64,000 nucleotides of DNA, taken from Halicephalobus mephisto. Taxonomy: Eukaryota > Nematoda > Chromadorea > Rhabditida > Panagrolaimidae. Under the pieces are notes generated by a model. That model was not told where the DNA came from. It searched no databases and worked only from the letters and a program-made list of their open reading frames with translations. The position numbers were made by a program, and so were the translations under genes. Positions 46,816 to 62,361 of the stretch are shown here, piece by piece. The stretch's first letter is position 1, and every line of letters begins with the position of its first letter. The stretch lies in the NCBI GenBank assembly GCA_009193035.1, contig SWDT01000066.1, forward strand, positions 426,583 to 490,582, read 5' to 3'.

Positions 46816-47568
46816 AACGTTAGTGAATCGCAAACAGAACTGAGAAATACGGAAAGCCGCAATATTCGTCAGACAAGGAATTCAACGATCAAGCTGGATT
46901 CATTACTTTTTCCACAACTTGAAGCTGGCAAATTCCGATGATAACCATCTTTTACATTTTTAACTCCGTTGTAAATCCTTTTGCTGTTGGTGATTTTGTT
47001 TTACATTCCCCGGAATGTCGTTAGCTTTGTTGAACATCTGCCATTTGAAAATGACTGATGGCTGAATGAGAACTGCTTCTTTGTTACGCGCATCTGCTGT
47101 TACTCAATCGTGTTTAGAGTGATTTTGTCATTAGAGAATTGCCTTGGGATTAGCACCAATAAGAAGATTGCTTTGATTGAGGATACTTCACTCCTAGAAA
47201 TTGGCAACGTGTGATAGAAACTAAGTCATTTCATCTTCTTCTTAAAAGACTATAAATTCCACAAAGAATTTCGTGATATTCTTGTTTTTCGACCTTGTTC
47301 TGAATGTCTGTCACTCTAAAATTAATTTGTTAATGCTAAATTTGTAATAAATTTCAATCTTCGGAGACACTCGTTTTTGAATTATGGAAAGTGAAAAAGA
47401 TTTGCCGAGGTCAAAGAATTTAATGAATTTTCGAACAAGGACTTGGGTTTAGAGGTAAGCTACAAAGGGCGAAAATTAAGGATTGCCTAATTCGGACTTC
47501 ATGGGAATGGTTGAGGGAATTATAGCTTGGCAATATCTGGAGTACATGGATTTCCTGCTGAAACAAAT

Positions 47569-47608
47569 TTGAACAGTGGTTGGGAAATACGGTTACCGGA
47601 CACTATCT
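47569..47608 (+). repeat. Palindromic repeat, degenerate copy
   Basis: TTGAACAGTGGTTGGGAA then ACCGGACACTATCTAA; only the right arm is well kept. Confidence 0.45.
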
Positions 47609-48630
47609 AATTCTTTTACTCGTTGTCTATTAAGAAATGGAAATTAGAGTCCAGGAAATCCTGAAATTGAGGATTTCTAGATTATCCAATTTTGCCTCCA
47701 CTGTTAGTGATCTTTGATAGTCTGGAGAATTCGAAAATTCGCACTTCCTAGACGCTACCAAATTCGCTTTTATTGCTTACCGACTTTGAAATCACGTTAT
47801 CCTTCTTTTTCCCATTTTCCAAATGTCGTTAATCTTTCGATAACTGCAACTCAATTTTTATGTTTTTCTTCAAAACGAATAATGTTTAGTTTTTGATTTT
47901 ATTACCATAGTCAGAATTTTATTGACGATATTTTCCGTACGGTCTAAATTCTTTATCTAAGCTTTCGCAAAAGCCGATATATCTGACGAAATTCTAGAAG
48001 AATTCCCTAATGTGATATTGGCCAATTTTAAGAACAAAATCAGAACAATGTTTTTTATTTTTTATTTTTCCGAGAAGCGTGAGAAAGACATTGTTTTGAC
48101 ATTTGATCGATTCTGAATGTTATTATTTTTTCAAGAGCTTCCAAAAACCGATAATTTCCTCATCCTCTTTTATTTTTGTCTCAGCTGTCAAAAGTGACAA
48201 TGGACAAGCATCTTTGTGTTGGACCAATCCATCTCCGACAAAATCAAATCAAAATGGCAAAGCTGGTCGGTTGCGGCTTTGCTCAAAACAAATGACTTGT
48301 TGCTTGCGATTCGCAGCACTCCCGCTTCCTCCAAATTGATGACCTCGGCTTTAATTCCTTCTCCCCGATGCTAATGTCATCTATGTTATAACATTTGGCA
48401 GCCTTCGGGCAACTTGCGATGCTTTCAAATTGTCTTTCAAGATGGGAATTGTCTTTAGAGTTTTCTCCATGGATTTCAGGAGTTGATGTGGGATTGGTTT
48501 TGCTTGCGAGGAAATGGTCGGAGAATTGGTTTTGGATCTGTTTTTTATCAAAGACGCAATCTGGGATAGTAAGGAAAGAACGATTTTGGAATTTTCTGGA
48601 CATCATGTAGGAATTGTAACAGTGGGAATC

Positions 48631-48685
48631 ACCCTGAATAGTGACTGAAAAACCCCACACCGAGGTTTCTTGGACACTATCCAAG
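48631..48685 (+). repeat. Palindromic repeat copy
   Basis: CCTGAATAGTGACTGAAAAA, spacer, then TTCTTGGACACTATCCAAG. A half copy (CTAGTGTTCAGGAAATTG) follows at about 48715. Confidence 0.6.
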
Positions 48686-49470
48686 TTTTTCTATTGACTT
48701 CTTCATTAAAAAAGCTAGTGTTCAGGAAATTGCGAAAATCGTTTTTGACAAGTACTATTCAAGTTGCATTCGCACTTCCGCTGGTCAAAATACCGCAACT
48801 TTGGCACTCCCCAGGTCCTGTTCCCCCACCCGCTTTTCATAACATAATGGTCCAATTGCATTTCCTCATTGTTTAATGGAATCACTGTTCTTGACATGTT
48901 CTCAGGAAGATCCACTTTGGGCTAATTGTCGGACCCATAATTATACACTGCATTGTCCGCCAGTTAATCCCCGCTCCTTGAAACAATTTAAAAAATGCCT
49001 ACCCCATTTAGCAATTCATCAAAAATCTCCTTGCTGCTCGTAAATTTCTTAAATCTTGATGGGCACTTTTCTCAATTCACAATTTCCATTCTAGTTAAAA
49101 AACTAACTGCCGGCCACCACAAAAAATAAAAACCAATTGCGGCCAGTTTTTTGTTCACGAAGGAAATGTCATAAATTTTTCAAAATGTGCCTAAAAGCAG
49201 CAGGAATCGAGTTGAGAGATTCGCTGAGATAATTCATATATTTCGCTTGGTTTACAAATTGGTTTTTGCCTAGAGAAATTATTTTTTCATTTTGCCGCTT
49301 TTGAGTTGAGAATGAAAAGCGTTTCGTTCGTTAGAATCTTCATGTTGATAATATTAATTATGGATCATTATTGATAAAAGTGATTAAGTTATTGCGGAGT
49401 TTTCTAGAAAGTCAAAGAAGTCCGACTGACACTCACAGATCGATAAGCGTTGAAATTTGATAGGAGAGTA

Positions 49471-49525
49471 AACTTGGATAGTGTCCAAAAGCAACAATTT
49501 TTTGAATTCTTTAAACACTATCTAG
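49471..49525 (+). repeat. Palindromic repeat copy
   Basis: ACTTGGATAGTGTCCAAAAG, AT-rich loop, then TTTAAACACTATCTAGA. The half copy TTTAGATAATGTTGAAAAAG follows. Confidence 0.65.
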
Positions 49526-51300
49526 ACATTCTCCACTAACAGCTGTATTCGAAAAGTTTAGATAATGTTGAAAAAGTCTTAATTTCCGAGTTTTTGAGGT
49601 ACTACCCAAGAATGTTCTTCTTTTTATTATTGTTATGGTGTCCACAAGATCCTAAAAGACATTTTTCCAGCCATTGCCCAACTTTGTCCATGAAGGGTTT
49701 TCCGAATCATGCTTTACTTGCATAACTTATTTATTCCCTTAATCCCACTCTTTATTTCGTTATCCCTAGAGCCTAATAATTGCAATTGTATTTTCCCTAG
49801 CACTTATGGACTCATATAGACATTGTATCCTTTAGTTTTTCTGGAAATTGAGTTGAAGCAGAAGGAGCTCAATAACAACAACAGACCAAGAAGGGGTAAA
49901 CATGAAAGACTGGCAGAACCTCTTTTGCAGCAAACCGGATCAGTCTACTTCTGGAAGCAGTTTGTGTTAATTACTGTAATTGGATAGTGGTGCACTCTCA
50001 AGGGAGGTCAATTGGCTGTTTTTACTTTGTCTTTCAAATGAACGAGAAATATGCCCTTTGGGGAAATCTGAAAATTAATCCGAAATTTCTGAAGCCAAGT
50101 TTATCCAGCTCCACTGTTGTTACACTCAAAGGCATCCATCTGGTTCTTAAACGCAAGATGCCAATTTGCATAAATAAATTGGCAAAATTCCTTTTCGTGC
50201 GACAGTTAATTTCAAATTTGACTCGCTCTTGAAATGAACCATTTCTTGTCCTTCTAAATTACTCGAGAGTCGTCTCTTCTGGAAAATGCCTTGGAATGAA
50301 ATAATTTAGTGTTAAAATTACAGTAGGGGTGCTTTATAAATGGATTAGAAAAATGTCAAGTTCGAGCCAAATTGGGAATCCTCTCTGTCTTGAAAATTTA
50401 AAAAATAATTTGATATAGTCATGGTTGGATGACTTTATGAGTACTTTACAGAAATTTAATTTTCCGTGATAACTCTAATAATAGATTTCTCCATTTCTTT
50501 ACAAACACTTTTTACATGTCTAATATCGTAATTTAAGTCGGTCTCAACACGTCTTCTTGATAGATAATGCTGTTTAAAAACAAAGTTGTTTAATTTTAGC
50601 TTCTACACGATGGTTTTAATGCAGTTTTTGACGACTTTTGACTATTTTTTATTTTTATAGCTATTAAATAAAAAGCTACAAGCCTGGTTTTAAAGAAATT
50701 TATTAGGAAACACGTAGTTTTTATCATATTGGACTAAAATAAAGCTTTTTTGTCAAGGCCAAAGTTGAACAAATTGGTTCATTTCTTTAATTTTCCACAG
50801 ACCGACGCCAACTAATTTCACCTCTTAGCACTAATCAATGTACATAATTCCCATTGGAATTTTTCTAAGAAATTACCGGATTAATGGTCTCATTGACATC
50901 CCGAAACAAGTTTACTCTCATTTGTCAAACCGGTAATCGGCAGTGACCGATTTCTTCGCCTGCTGTTTACTCCCGTTTCTGCCGTTTGATTTGTTGGCAT
51001 TCACCTTGAGACGCTAATTAGTCAGATCGGTTCTGTCGCGAGCTCTCATCAGATTGTTTTTCTTTTTTGTCCTTTTTTGAAGATGAGAGATTAGTCAAGT
51101 AGAAGGCGGTTTCTTTATGAATCGACGCCTTTTATGTCTGGAGTGGAGAATCACTTTCGATTGCCCTTCACTACTCGCGCGATTGACTCTTTTGTTTCCC
51201 GAAGGATTGCCCGTTTCCGAAAGGGAAATGGACATGGTGATTAGGACATGGCAAATAAACAACTTTGATATTTGAGTAGGAGAGCCTGGCAGAGGGCAAT

Positions 51301-51386
51301 CTTGGATAGTGGCTTAAAGAACGAATGTTGGGATTTTGTGGACACTCTTGGATTTCTAGCAGTGACCTTACTGGACAGTATCCAAG
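51301..51386 (+). repeat. Palindromic repeat, composite copy
   Basis: CTTGGATAGTGGCTTAAAG, then TTGTGGACACTCTTGGA, then TTACTGGACAGTATCCAAG; arms partly rearranged. Confidence 0.5.
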
Positions 51387-52330
51387 GAATTAGAAGTTTG
51401 AATTTTCCAGATATTATCTAATGTTTGATTTATTACTAATTCAAGGATGACGCGTAGAAATTCCTATTTCTGAATTTCGGAGCATCATTCTATATTTCTT
51501 CTACGCCTTTCGGATAGTATCCAAAAGTTAGAGAATTACATGCTCGGACATCGTTCTTCCTTGTTCCTCTCGAAACGCTTCCATCACCTTCGCGTTTACC
51601 GCCTTCCTTTCTATACCCATTTTGGTGATTTACGAAATTGCCCGTTAAACCCCTTCCAGAGTCATTTCTCCAGTTTTCTTTGTCTGTGAACGTCCAAAAG
51701 TTGAAACGCGCGCCAAACTGACCTTTTTTGTTGCCGACTATGTTTGCCTCTTTTAATTTTGATTATTCCACTTCTCGTGTTTGATTTGCTGCAATTTTTC
51801 TAACCGATAAAAAACTACTCGGAGGCCAAATAAAAATCTACAGTTTAAAATTGAAAAAATAAAATGTGCGATAGATGGCCGAATCGGAAATGCTCACTGA
51901 TGCGTTGCGCAAACAACCTCTCGAGTCTTGTTCTCTTTATTTTTTGTTCCTGCTTGTTTTTTCCTGTCTAAATCGAGGACGAATGTTTATTGGAAAACGA
52001 TATCCAATTGCGATCGCTAATCTTGTTAAGAATGGGGTTTAGGGTTTTTTATGATGTGAATGGTCAAGTGTGGGCAGAACGGGGATCTGCATTCTTTGAT
52101 TTTTACACGAAGGAAATTTGTAATTTAACCATTTCAGGAAAATAATAGTGCACAAGGTTTGAATTTTTGTATTCATTGTCCTACTACAGAGCCGAATAGT
52201 ACCTGAAAAGTACAATTTTCGGGTTTTTTAAATACTGTTCGTTTTGTATTTCATTGTTAATTTCAATGGTGTTTAACAAATCTCGATTCCTTGACATTCA
52301 AGATTTCTTCATTGTAATTTCTTGTTGGAA

Positions 52331-52382
52331 GTCAGATAGTGCCTGCAAGATTCCCAAAATTACTTTTCCGAGGCACTATCTA
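52331..52382 (+). repeat. Palindromic repeat copy
   Basis: GTCAGATAGTGCCTGCAAG, spacer, then CCGAGGCACTATCTAG. The paired change in both arms (GTGCC with GGCAC) preserves the stem although the sequence differs from the family consensus. Confidence 0.6.
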
Positions 52383-53220
52383 GCTGTTCGTTAATTGAAA
52401 GTCTTTCCCTTTCGCCTCATTGTTGGACAATATATCGAACTCAAATCCCATTCTTCAAATACCTTTTCAAATCTCGAAAGTTTGTCAAATCAAGATTGAG
52501 AATCTGTTTGTTGACACTGTTTCTCTTGCACTCACCTCAAGTGATCTCGTCAATGCTCTTGAACTGACAGAAGAGAGCTCATTTTCGGGTCTTGATGAAT
52601 TACTCTTGCAACTCCCCATGTTGTAAAACTAATTCATAACAACTTGTTTTGGAGTATTACTCGATGACTTCCATTTCGGACAAGTTTTTCTCTTGAAGAA
52701 CAACAATAAAATTGATTGTTTTTTCACGTGATTTATCCGATGTTATCTTTTCTTCTGCTTTGAGTTGTTCAATTAACACTTGTCCATTGTCCGCCTCCAA
52801 TCTGTCAATCAGGAATTTGTCCATCGCAGTAGAGTAATTACCTGCTTCCGTCCTTTGTTGTTCCTTGCTAATCATGTCCCAGTCCCTGATTGACGACCTT
52901 CTTGCTTTCGAGGACAACCAGATCATGTCCTACTTATCCTTCCCCTCCTTGCTTTGCCGCATTCTCCCAGGTCATGTGCCACTTTTGTGTTGACCTGCTG
53001 GATATTCCCTTCTGGTAGTTTTCTCAAGTGCCCGGTGTTTGCTTACTTTCCAAATGAAGGTTCTCTCTCCTTCGAGCATGTTATTCGCGATTAACGGCAC
53101 AGATCTGATGTGTCAACTTTGCAGTTTTTGGTTCTGTATCGTACATTTGGTCCAATAGGGTTTTTACAACGAGAATAAAAGACTGGCGTCGGAAACTGTT
53201 GTTTTTCTTTAAAAAGTAAA

Positions 53221-53400
53221 CTTGAATAGTCCAACAAGATCGATTTTTGGACACTATCCAATTCTTTCAATGGGAGCATTACTGGATAGTGTCTTCAATT
53301 TTGGAAATTATGACCTAATTACTATTCTATTTTCTTCCCACTACGATTAATGACAATGCCGTGAAGATCCCGAAATCCAGATTTTCTGGACACTATCCAA
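53221..53400 (+). repeat. Two adjacent palindromic repeat copies
   Basis: First unit 53221-53261: CTTGAATAGTCCAACAAG then TTTTGGACACTATCCAA. Second unit 53281-53400: ACTGGATAGTGTCTTCAA and, further on, TTTTCTGGACACTATCCAA with a longer interior. Confidence 0.6.
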
Positions 53401-55370
53401 TATTGCTCTTACTACAACTTCCTGTTGAATCAATTTTGGACAAGAACAGAACCTTGAAAATCCCTCTTTACCAGTTGCTATCCGAAAGGGTGTTTCTTCG
53501 AATGCTCTCCTTCCCAAGCCTCTTTTCAATTGTTGTAACTTGAATTAATCCTGAATGCAATTCTTGGTTTTTGGATTACTCTCCGATTTGAGATGCAGTC
53601 GCTAATCTGCCATTAGACTCGGCCATATTAGTCCCTCTGTTGCCCATTTTCGGAGCTTCCGCGACCCGATTTGCATAACGGATCAATTACCCGTCAAGTG
53701 TGTTCCTCCCAATGATGCATGTCTGTCTCCAGATTGACCAAGTCTCAAGGAGACTCATTGGCTTTCCACACTTGTCCTGTGATGAGTCGAGTTTAGCGCG
53801 GCGGGTGGTTAGTTTTCCGCGTCGAGAGAACAGAATTGAGATTGTCAAGGGAGAGAGGTCGCACTCTCAACTCCTTTGTTGTTCAAGCAGAGAAGGAAGG
53901 AAGAAGATCCGATTGTCGAAGACTCGAGCCGGCCGCGCAAAAGCGAGTGAGTGTGGGTAGCACCACATTATTGCCTTTTGGTCTATTGCGACTGAATCGT
54001 TTGTCCTTTTGCCTCGTTTGGACAATTCCATCTGCCATCCGAACTTGGCAGTATATGGATTTTATGATTTTACAAGTAGTAAGCTGATCAATTGGGTGCC
54101 ACAGTCCGTAACCCTCAGAATGCCCAAGCTTCGTCGTCACTATTATGGAAGTCAGAAAACGACGGGAATCGTTCCCAACTGTCTCCAATTTCGAGATAAT
54201 TTGTACCTAAAATTCAGTCTATTTACAACGAATTAATTATTCATCTGTTCCGTCTCACCTGCCGAACTTCCTTCTTTCGTATCACCCGAACTAACTCACT
54301 GAACTTGAGCCAATTCTAAAACCATAAACCAGTCAGAAGAACCGTTATCTTCTTCACAAATTACCCGGCATGCTCTTGACAAGGCAACTCAATTTTTGTC
54401 TTTTGTGGTTCGCGGCAAAAAAGTGTGAGTGAAAGAAGCGACCGTTTTTCCTTGCCAGTGTTCGTGTTTGCACACAGAGGAGCACGAGAACATCTTGCAG
54501 CCTGACTGACGAACGCGGCAAGCTCGATGCATCGACCAATGCCCGTCTTTCGGTTTTGAGTTGGTTGTCCCTTCAATTTGAGTTTTTTTGAAATTTGTCT
54601 TTTTTCGGATTTGATTTTTATTGATCCTGATACGGAAGTTTTTACTTTCATCTCGAAATTTTTATTTCCAAGATGAAAAATTACCCTTTTTGAGATCCAT
54701 GGTTCTTTCTCATCTCCTGAAAAAGCTCCCATAGGACCCAAAAGTCAATCATTTGCATTTCGACGACTTGTTCAAAAGTCAGGCCCCATTGCCATAGGCC
54801 AAGTGTCATCCCGAATGCGTGTTCCTCCTCGTTCCGGCAGCTTCCGAAACTGAAACCAAAAGCCAAGACAATCCAACTCGATTCGAATACATGCATTGAA
54901 GCGCGAAAATATCTCTTCCGTCCGCCTCAAATTCATTGTTTTCAAAAATTCTGAGGCCCATGACGTTTTTTCATAGAGCTAATGAAAAGTTTAGTTTCTC
55001 CTTTCTTAGGGGAAATTGTTTTGGAATTTTCTCAAGGAATTACTTTGTAGCTTTCACTCGACCTTTGTCCAGTTTGGATTTTCTCAATTTTTGTAAAACA
55101 CTTGCTGAGCCGCTTTGCTTTTATGAAAGTCAATCTCATTTTCATAAAAAAGAGAATTTTTGAAATTATGTGAGATTACGAAATTTGAAGTTATTCTAAT
55201 GGAATTAGTTGGTGCTCGGGAGAATTTGCAGATTTTGTCTTTGTGAAAATAATGTTATTATCTTGATTACAATTTCTAGTAATTTTTGTTTCTTTAGAGG
55301 CAATTATGAACAGTGTCTAAGAACGAAGAATTTGAAGCTTTACGTTTGCAAGCTCATCTCCGCGGAGCCA

Positions 55371-55422
55371 ACTAATAGTGCCCAGAAAACTCGCTTTTTT
55401 GGGTTTTTGAGACACTATCCGA
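55371..55422 (+). repeat. Palindromic repeat copy upstream of unc-37
   Basis: ACTAATAGTGCCCAGAAAA, spacer, then TTTTTGAGACACTATCCGA, followed by the half copy TCGGGTAGTGCTAGGGGAA at about 55455. Confidence 0.6.
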
Positions 55423-55896
55423 AAACCCTCCTGCTGACGGCTTTATCGAGTAAATTCGGGTAGTGCTAGGGGAATGCAATATTTTGGGTTTTGAATCACT
55501 GGGATGTTCTATTTTCGTCATTTTCGAATCTCATCCGCTAAATCCAAAAAGTCGTTCCTCTTACTGTCCAAATTCGTGTTGCCCAATTTCCATCCCAGTA
55601 AATCCATCCCTCTTATCGCCGGTCGTGATCATGCTCCGTGGTTACATGTTTATTGATTCCCAATTTTTCAGGAGATCATAAACGCTTTATTTTGGCCAAT
55701 TCCATCGGCTCGCATTTTGCCAACACGAAAGGTGAGATTGAGCCCTCGATTCAAGAATTTTAAAGTTTAAATTGAAATTCGACCCCTGCACTCATTCCTT
55801 AATGGATTTTGTCCACCAAGTGAATAATCGGATTTCTAAGTATAATTTCTTGTTCCAGGTGTCGACGGATTCTGAAATTGTTGCTGGTTTCTTCAG

Positions 55897-58815
<2,919 letters not shown>

Positions 58816-60590
58816 CTATGGGCCCGTCTTGTTCATTCAGGAAGTTGTTGAGTTTTTCGTTGCCACATATCCCTTGGTTTCCTACCCCGAGAATCTCAGT
58901 CCAAAGTTCTCGAATCCAATCACGCATTTTCTCATTGATCTGAATTCAGCATTTCCTCCTCAGTTTCAAATTCATTTTACCGAAAATTGTGAGTATTATT
59001 TATTGTTTGAATCCATTTCGAACATAAAACAGACCAAAGTACCCAAAAGTGGACATTATTGAAATCTACTAAGTTAAAAGGGCAATTGAGAAGAAGGAAA
59101 TTAAAAAACTAAAAAGGATTAAAACACCTATTTAAGGAATAATGTACCTAGAGTCAGGGAGCGGCCGTCGTTGGTTTCCTTCCCACTTGTTTTCGACGAC
59201 GCTGTTGTTTTTCCGTAATCTGTCGTAGAGTTGTTGACGGACTTGTGAACCGTGATGAATTTTCCTGTTTATTAGATGAATCAACTTCGGACTAATAAAA
59301 GCACAATGACAAAAGTAATAACTCCAGTAAAACGAACCCTTGGAAGGAATTCCTTCGGTAAATCGCGCGGAGTTATTTCCGGACAGCAGTAAATGAGATC
59401 AGAATACAAATTTAAGTGGATTTGCCAGAAATAGACCAGACAGGAACTCCATGACTCAATTGAATTAATAAAACATGAAAACAATATTTAGGAAGTTATC
59501 CATCAAGATCTCTATGGATTTCAAAATTCCCTCATTTCCAAATCTTATTGTCTGTAAATCCAATCAAAATAAATCATTTTATGTAAAAAACATTGAAATG
59601 GAACAACGACGTCATATTTGTAGTTATGACACTTCGAAACCCTTGTACATACGTATATTTTGGATGGTGGGATGTTAAGACGTACATTTCATACTCAAAG
59701 CAGATTTAGATCTCGCGATAGACATTCTTATCTGCTTATAGTCATCCGAAAGAGTGGTAATTCAGTACTCCGGCTTCACTAGTGAGAATTATGACGAACA
59801 GGTTATATTAGGTTTCCTTCAAGGCTTCGTTCAGAAGTTTTCGATTTAGCTTCTTGGTAGATATATATGCACTTTTAGTCAATAGGAAAAAAATACAGAA
59901 AATCCTAACAAATATCAAGTTCGATTGAGAAAATCAACATTCAAATCAAGCAGAATTTCAGGGAATTTCCGCGTCGAAATTCCGAGATTCTCATTTGCAC
60001 GTTTCCTCCAAATTCTTCTGTTTTGTCGACTTTGCTGTGTAGTTTCATCCTAATTTCTCTTTAATTTTGTTATTTCCGTGTTCTCTTGAAATACCGATGT
60101 TAATTCGTTATTATTGATTCTAACTCAGTATTGCACAATTAAAATTCCAAATTCTCCCTCTTCATGTTTTCGATTTCGACATCAAATTTATGGTTTAAAT
60201 CCCTATTTAATTACTTCCAGAACGCTTAAGAATTTCCTGTCATTAGCCTGGGTCTTATTTAATTCCTTTGCAATTACCTGTATTTGAACAAACTTATTTC
60301 TATAAAATTAGATTTATGCACAGACTCAAACAAATTACACTCTAGGTAACCCTTTCAAACAGCTTGTTACTTTAAAACGTTAATCAGGACTGCATACTGT
60401 AAGTGTACTTTAAGTGGGCACTGTTGGAAATAACAAATTTAACAAAAATTGCATTTCATTGTTTACTCTTTCCTGAGACTTACAAAAACAAGAAATAACC
60501 GTATTTACCTAATCAAGAAACAATTGAGATCTCATCAGTTTTGAATTGCTCTATCGCCTTGTTCAGAACCACGGAAGAAAGGTAATGGTC
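58816..60590 (+). other. Intergenic region between convergent unc-37 and nhr genes
   Basis: About 1.8 kb: unc-37 3' UTR, then AT-rich sequence to the nhr stop codon at 60591. A G+C-rich patch GGAGCGGCCGTCGTTGG lies near 59158. Open frames (59281-59484 minus, 59475-59678 plus) have no domain. No RNA gene seen. Confidence 0.45.
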
Positions 60591-62361
60591 CTAAAATTCT
60601 TTTTCAACCATTGTCACTTTTGGAATAGTATCGCTAACCATTTTCCTGCCTAATAACAGCAATTGTTCACGATGCTCGTTTGTCATATTGTTGATATCCT
60701 GAAACGGAATTTAAAGAAGCAAGTTGATGACCAGACTTACAGTGCACAAAGGTAACAACATCATAATCCTCCCCATCCTGCAGCCGTAATCTTCGCTGGG
60801 TAAATTGTCTGCATAATACTGTCTCATTGATTTGAATATCTGATTCATGAAAGGCGTTAATCGATGTTTCATTTGCGGAATGTTGCCGCAAAGGTTTATG
60901 ATGAAATTCACCATAGTTAGAGTTACGAAAATAGACTTTTCCGTAGGAGTAAAGTTAGCTTCCTTCAGATGTTTCACAACTTCTTTAGTTCTGATCCACA
61001 GAGGTGTTGACATTCTACAATACAAAGTGATAGCAATTAATTTTCTTTTCATATAACCAACCTAACTATGAAGTAAGGATCTTTTCTCAAAACTTTATCG
61101 CCTGTATACCATTCAATAATCCCCCTTTCCGTCACTGGCATGTAAGTATGGTCAATGAAGTAAATTCTATTAATCACATTGCCATCAAAATGAAGAGTAT
61201 TCATGATCATCTGAGTAATGTTCCAAGCCTGGGTGAGTGGAACAATGTTATTTTGCTAAAAATTGAAATGACGTCACTACTGTTAGCAATCTGTTGTCTT
61301 TAGTTACACAAAAACAAACTTACGATTTCTGCAGCATCTATGTATTCTGCCAATCCAGAAGACTTTATAAAGGCATGGAAGACTTTAACCTCTTGTAGGA
61401 CAGTCATAGAAGTTGTCGGTAAGAAGCTCACGCAGTTGGGGTCTAGCCGACTCTGAAAATAGCAATTAAAACGACGACTACAGTGAAACTTGCCATATGT
61501 AAAAGCTTCATTCTATTGTAGATAATCTCGTCAACAGAAATCTTGAGTCGATGAACAATATCGTCCTGACCAAAACCATAGTATCGACCATTGTGGTCAA
61601 ATCGGACAATAGCTGATCTTCTCGCAACCACAGAACCTTCAGATTCCTGTTGAGGAATGTAGGAAAACGAATCAAGTGGTTCTCGTTTCACTTTGCCGTC
61701 TTTGATGGGAGGTTTTTGTTTTCCCGCACTTCCGAGAGACAGAACTTCTGATTCTTGCATTCCAACTTTGAGACATTTCTTAAACCGGCAATGACGACAC
61801 ATTCTTCTTACCAATTCTGAAAATTTTAACCGTATACTTTCCAATTTCCTGTATCCTTTTCCCATATATTATGTACAAAATAATCCCCCAGACACAAATT
61901 CAAAAGATTACGGGCTTCTTATTTTTCAACTAAACGTTTAGTCCAAAAGGATCAAAAATTCAAAAGACTAAGCTAGATAACACAAATGACCAACTTCTTG
62001 GGAGAAAAACAGTTAACTTACCTGAAATTAAAGTACAGTTGCCATGGTGCGAGCATGAATAAGTTCGTTTCTCTGCTATCGTTCGTCCTGAAAGTGATCT
62101 GTAAGTACGATTCAACCAATATTACGAACTAAAAAAAGCTGCACATGCATTGCAGGACACCGCTCCGAAGTGTCTACAGGAAGTGGCTCCACCGCAGATG
62201 GCACATGAGAGGGCTTGTTTACTGGAAGAGTTCACCGCAGGGGGGTCGAGAGGGGAACTCACGGAAGAGGAGGAACTCGAAGTGGAAGGTTGGAGCTCTT
62301 CTATGGCAGGAGTAGATTCGGTCGACGAAGACGACAACGAATCATTATTAGTGTAGATCAT
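60591..62361 (-). CDS. Nuclear hormone receptor, supplementary (HNF4-derived) type
   Basis: Zinc-finger transcription factor with a ligand-binding-type domain. Exons in gene order are 62361-62129, 62098-62022, 61816-61494, 61452-61324, 61255-61062, 61014-60741 and 60698-60591; they would give 445 residues. A TTTTCAG acceptor precedes the ATG by five bases. DNA-binding domain: [23 protein letters not shown] (P-box), [23 protein letters not shown]. The LBD has [13 protein letters not shown] and [17 protein letters not shown]. Two oddities: the exon 1/2 gap (62099-62128) is only 30 nt and lacks GT-AG ends while containing an in-frame TAA, and the intron at 61453-61493 is GC-AG. The first could mean a pseudogene; the rest of the frame is intact, so I keep it as a gene. 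Confidence 0.75.

Larger units (their letters stand above)
46816..55896 (+). other. 9-kb region without a convincing gene
   Basis: Between the smg-5 stop and the first visible unc-37 exon I find no multi-exon gene, no tRNA and no transposon coding region. It holds at least seven copies of the dispersed ATAGTGTCC palindromic repeat (listed separately), short low-complexity runs, a G+C-rich segment near 53780-53960, and isolated open frames. The best of these is an 89-codon frame on the minus strand at 52657-52926 starting with ATG, rich in charged residues, with no recognisable domain. Because the unc-37 exon at 55897 needs an upstream exon, part of this region may be a long first intron and regulatory DNA of unc-37. 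Confidence 0.5.

Noticed and set aside
50350..50365. AAGTTCGAGCC resembling a tRNA T-loop
   Set aside because: The surrounding 80 bp cannot form a cloverleaf.
52420..52626. 68-codon plus-strand frame in the gene-poor region
   Set aside because: Starts only at an internal non-ATG or short frame, has no domain, and stands alone without splice partners.
53700..54741. Cluster of overlapping frames of 60-126 codons on both strands
   Set aside because: They overlap in several frames, which is expected of a locally G+C-richer stretch, and none shows a domain.
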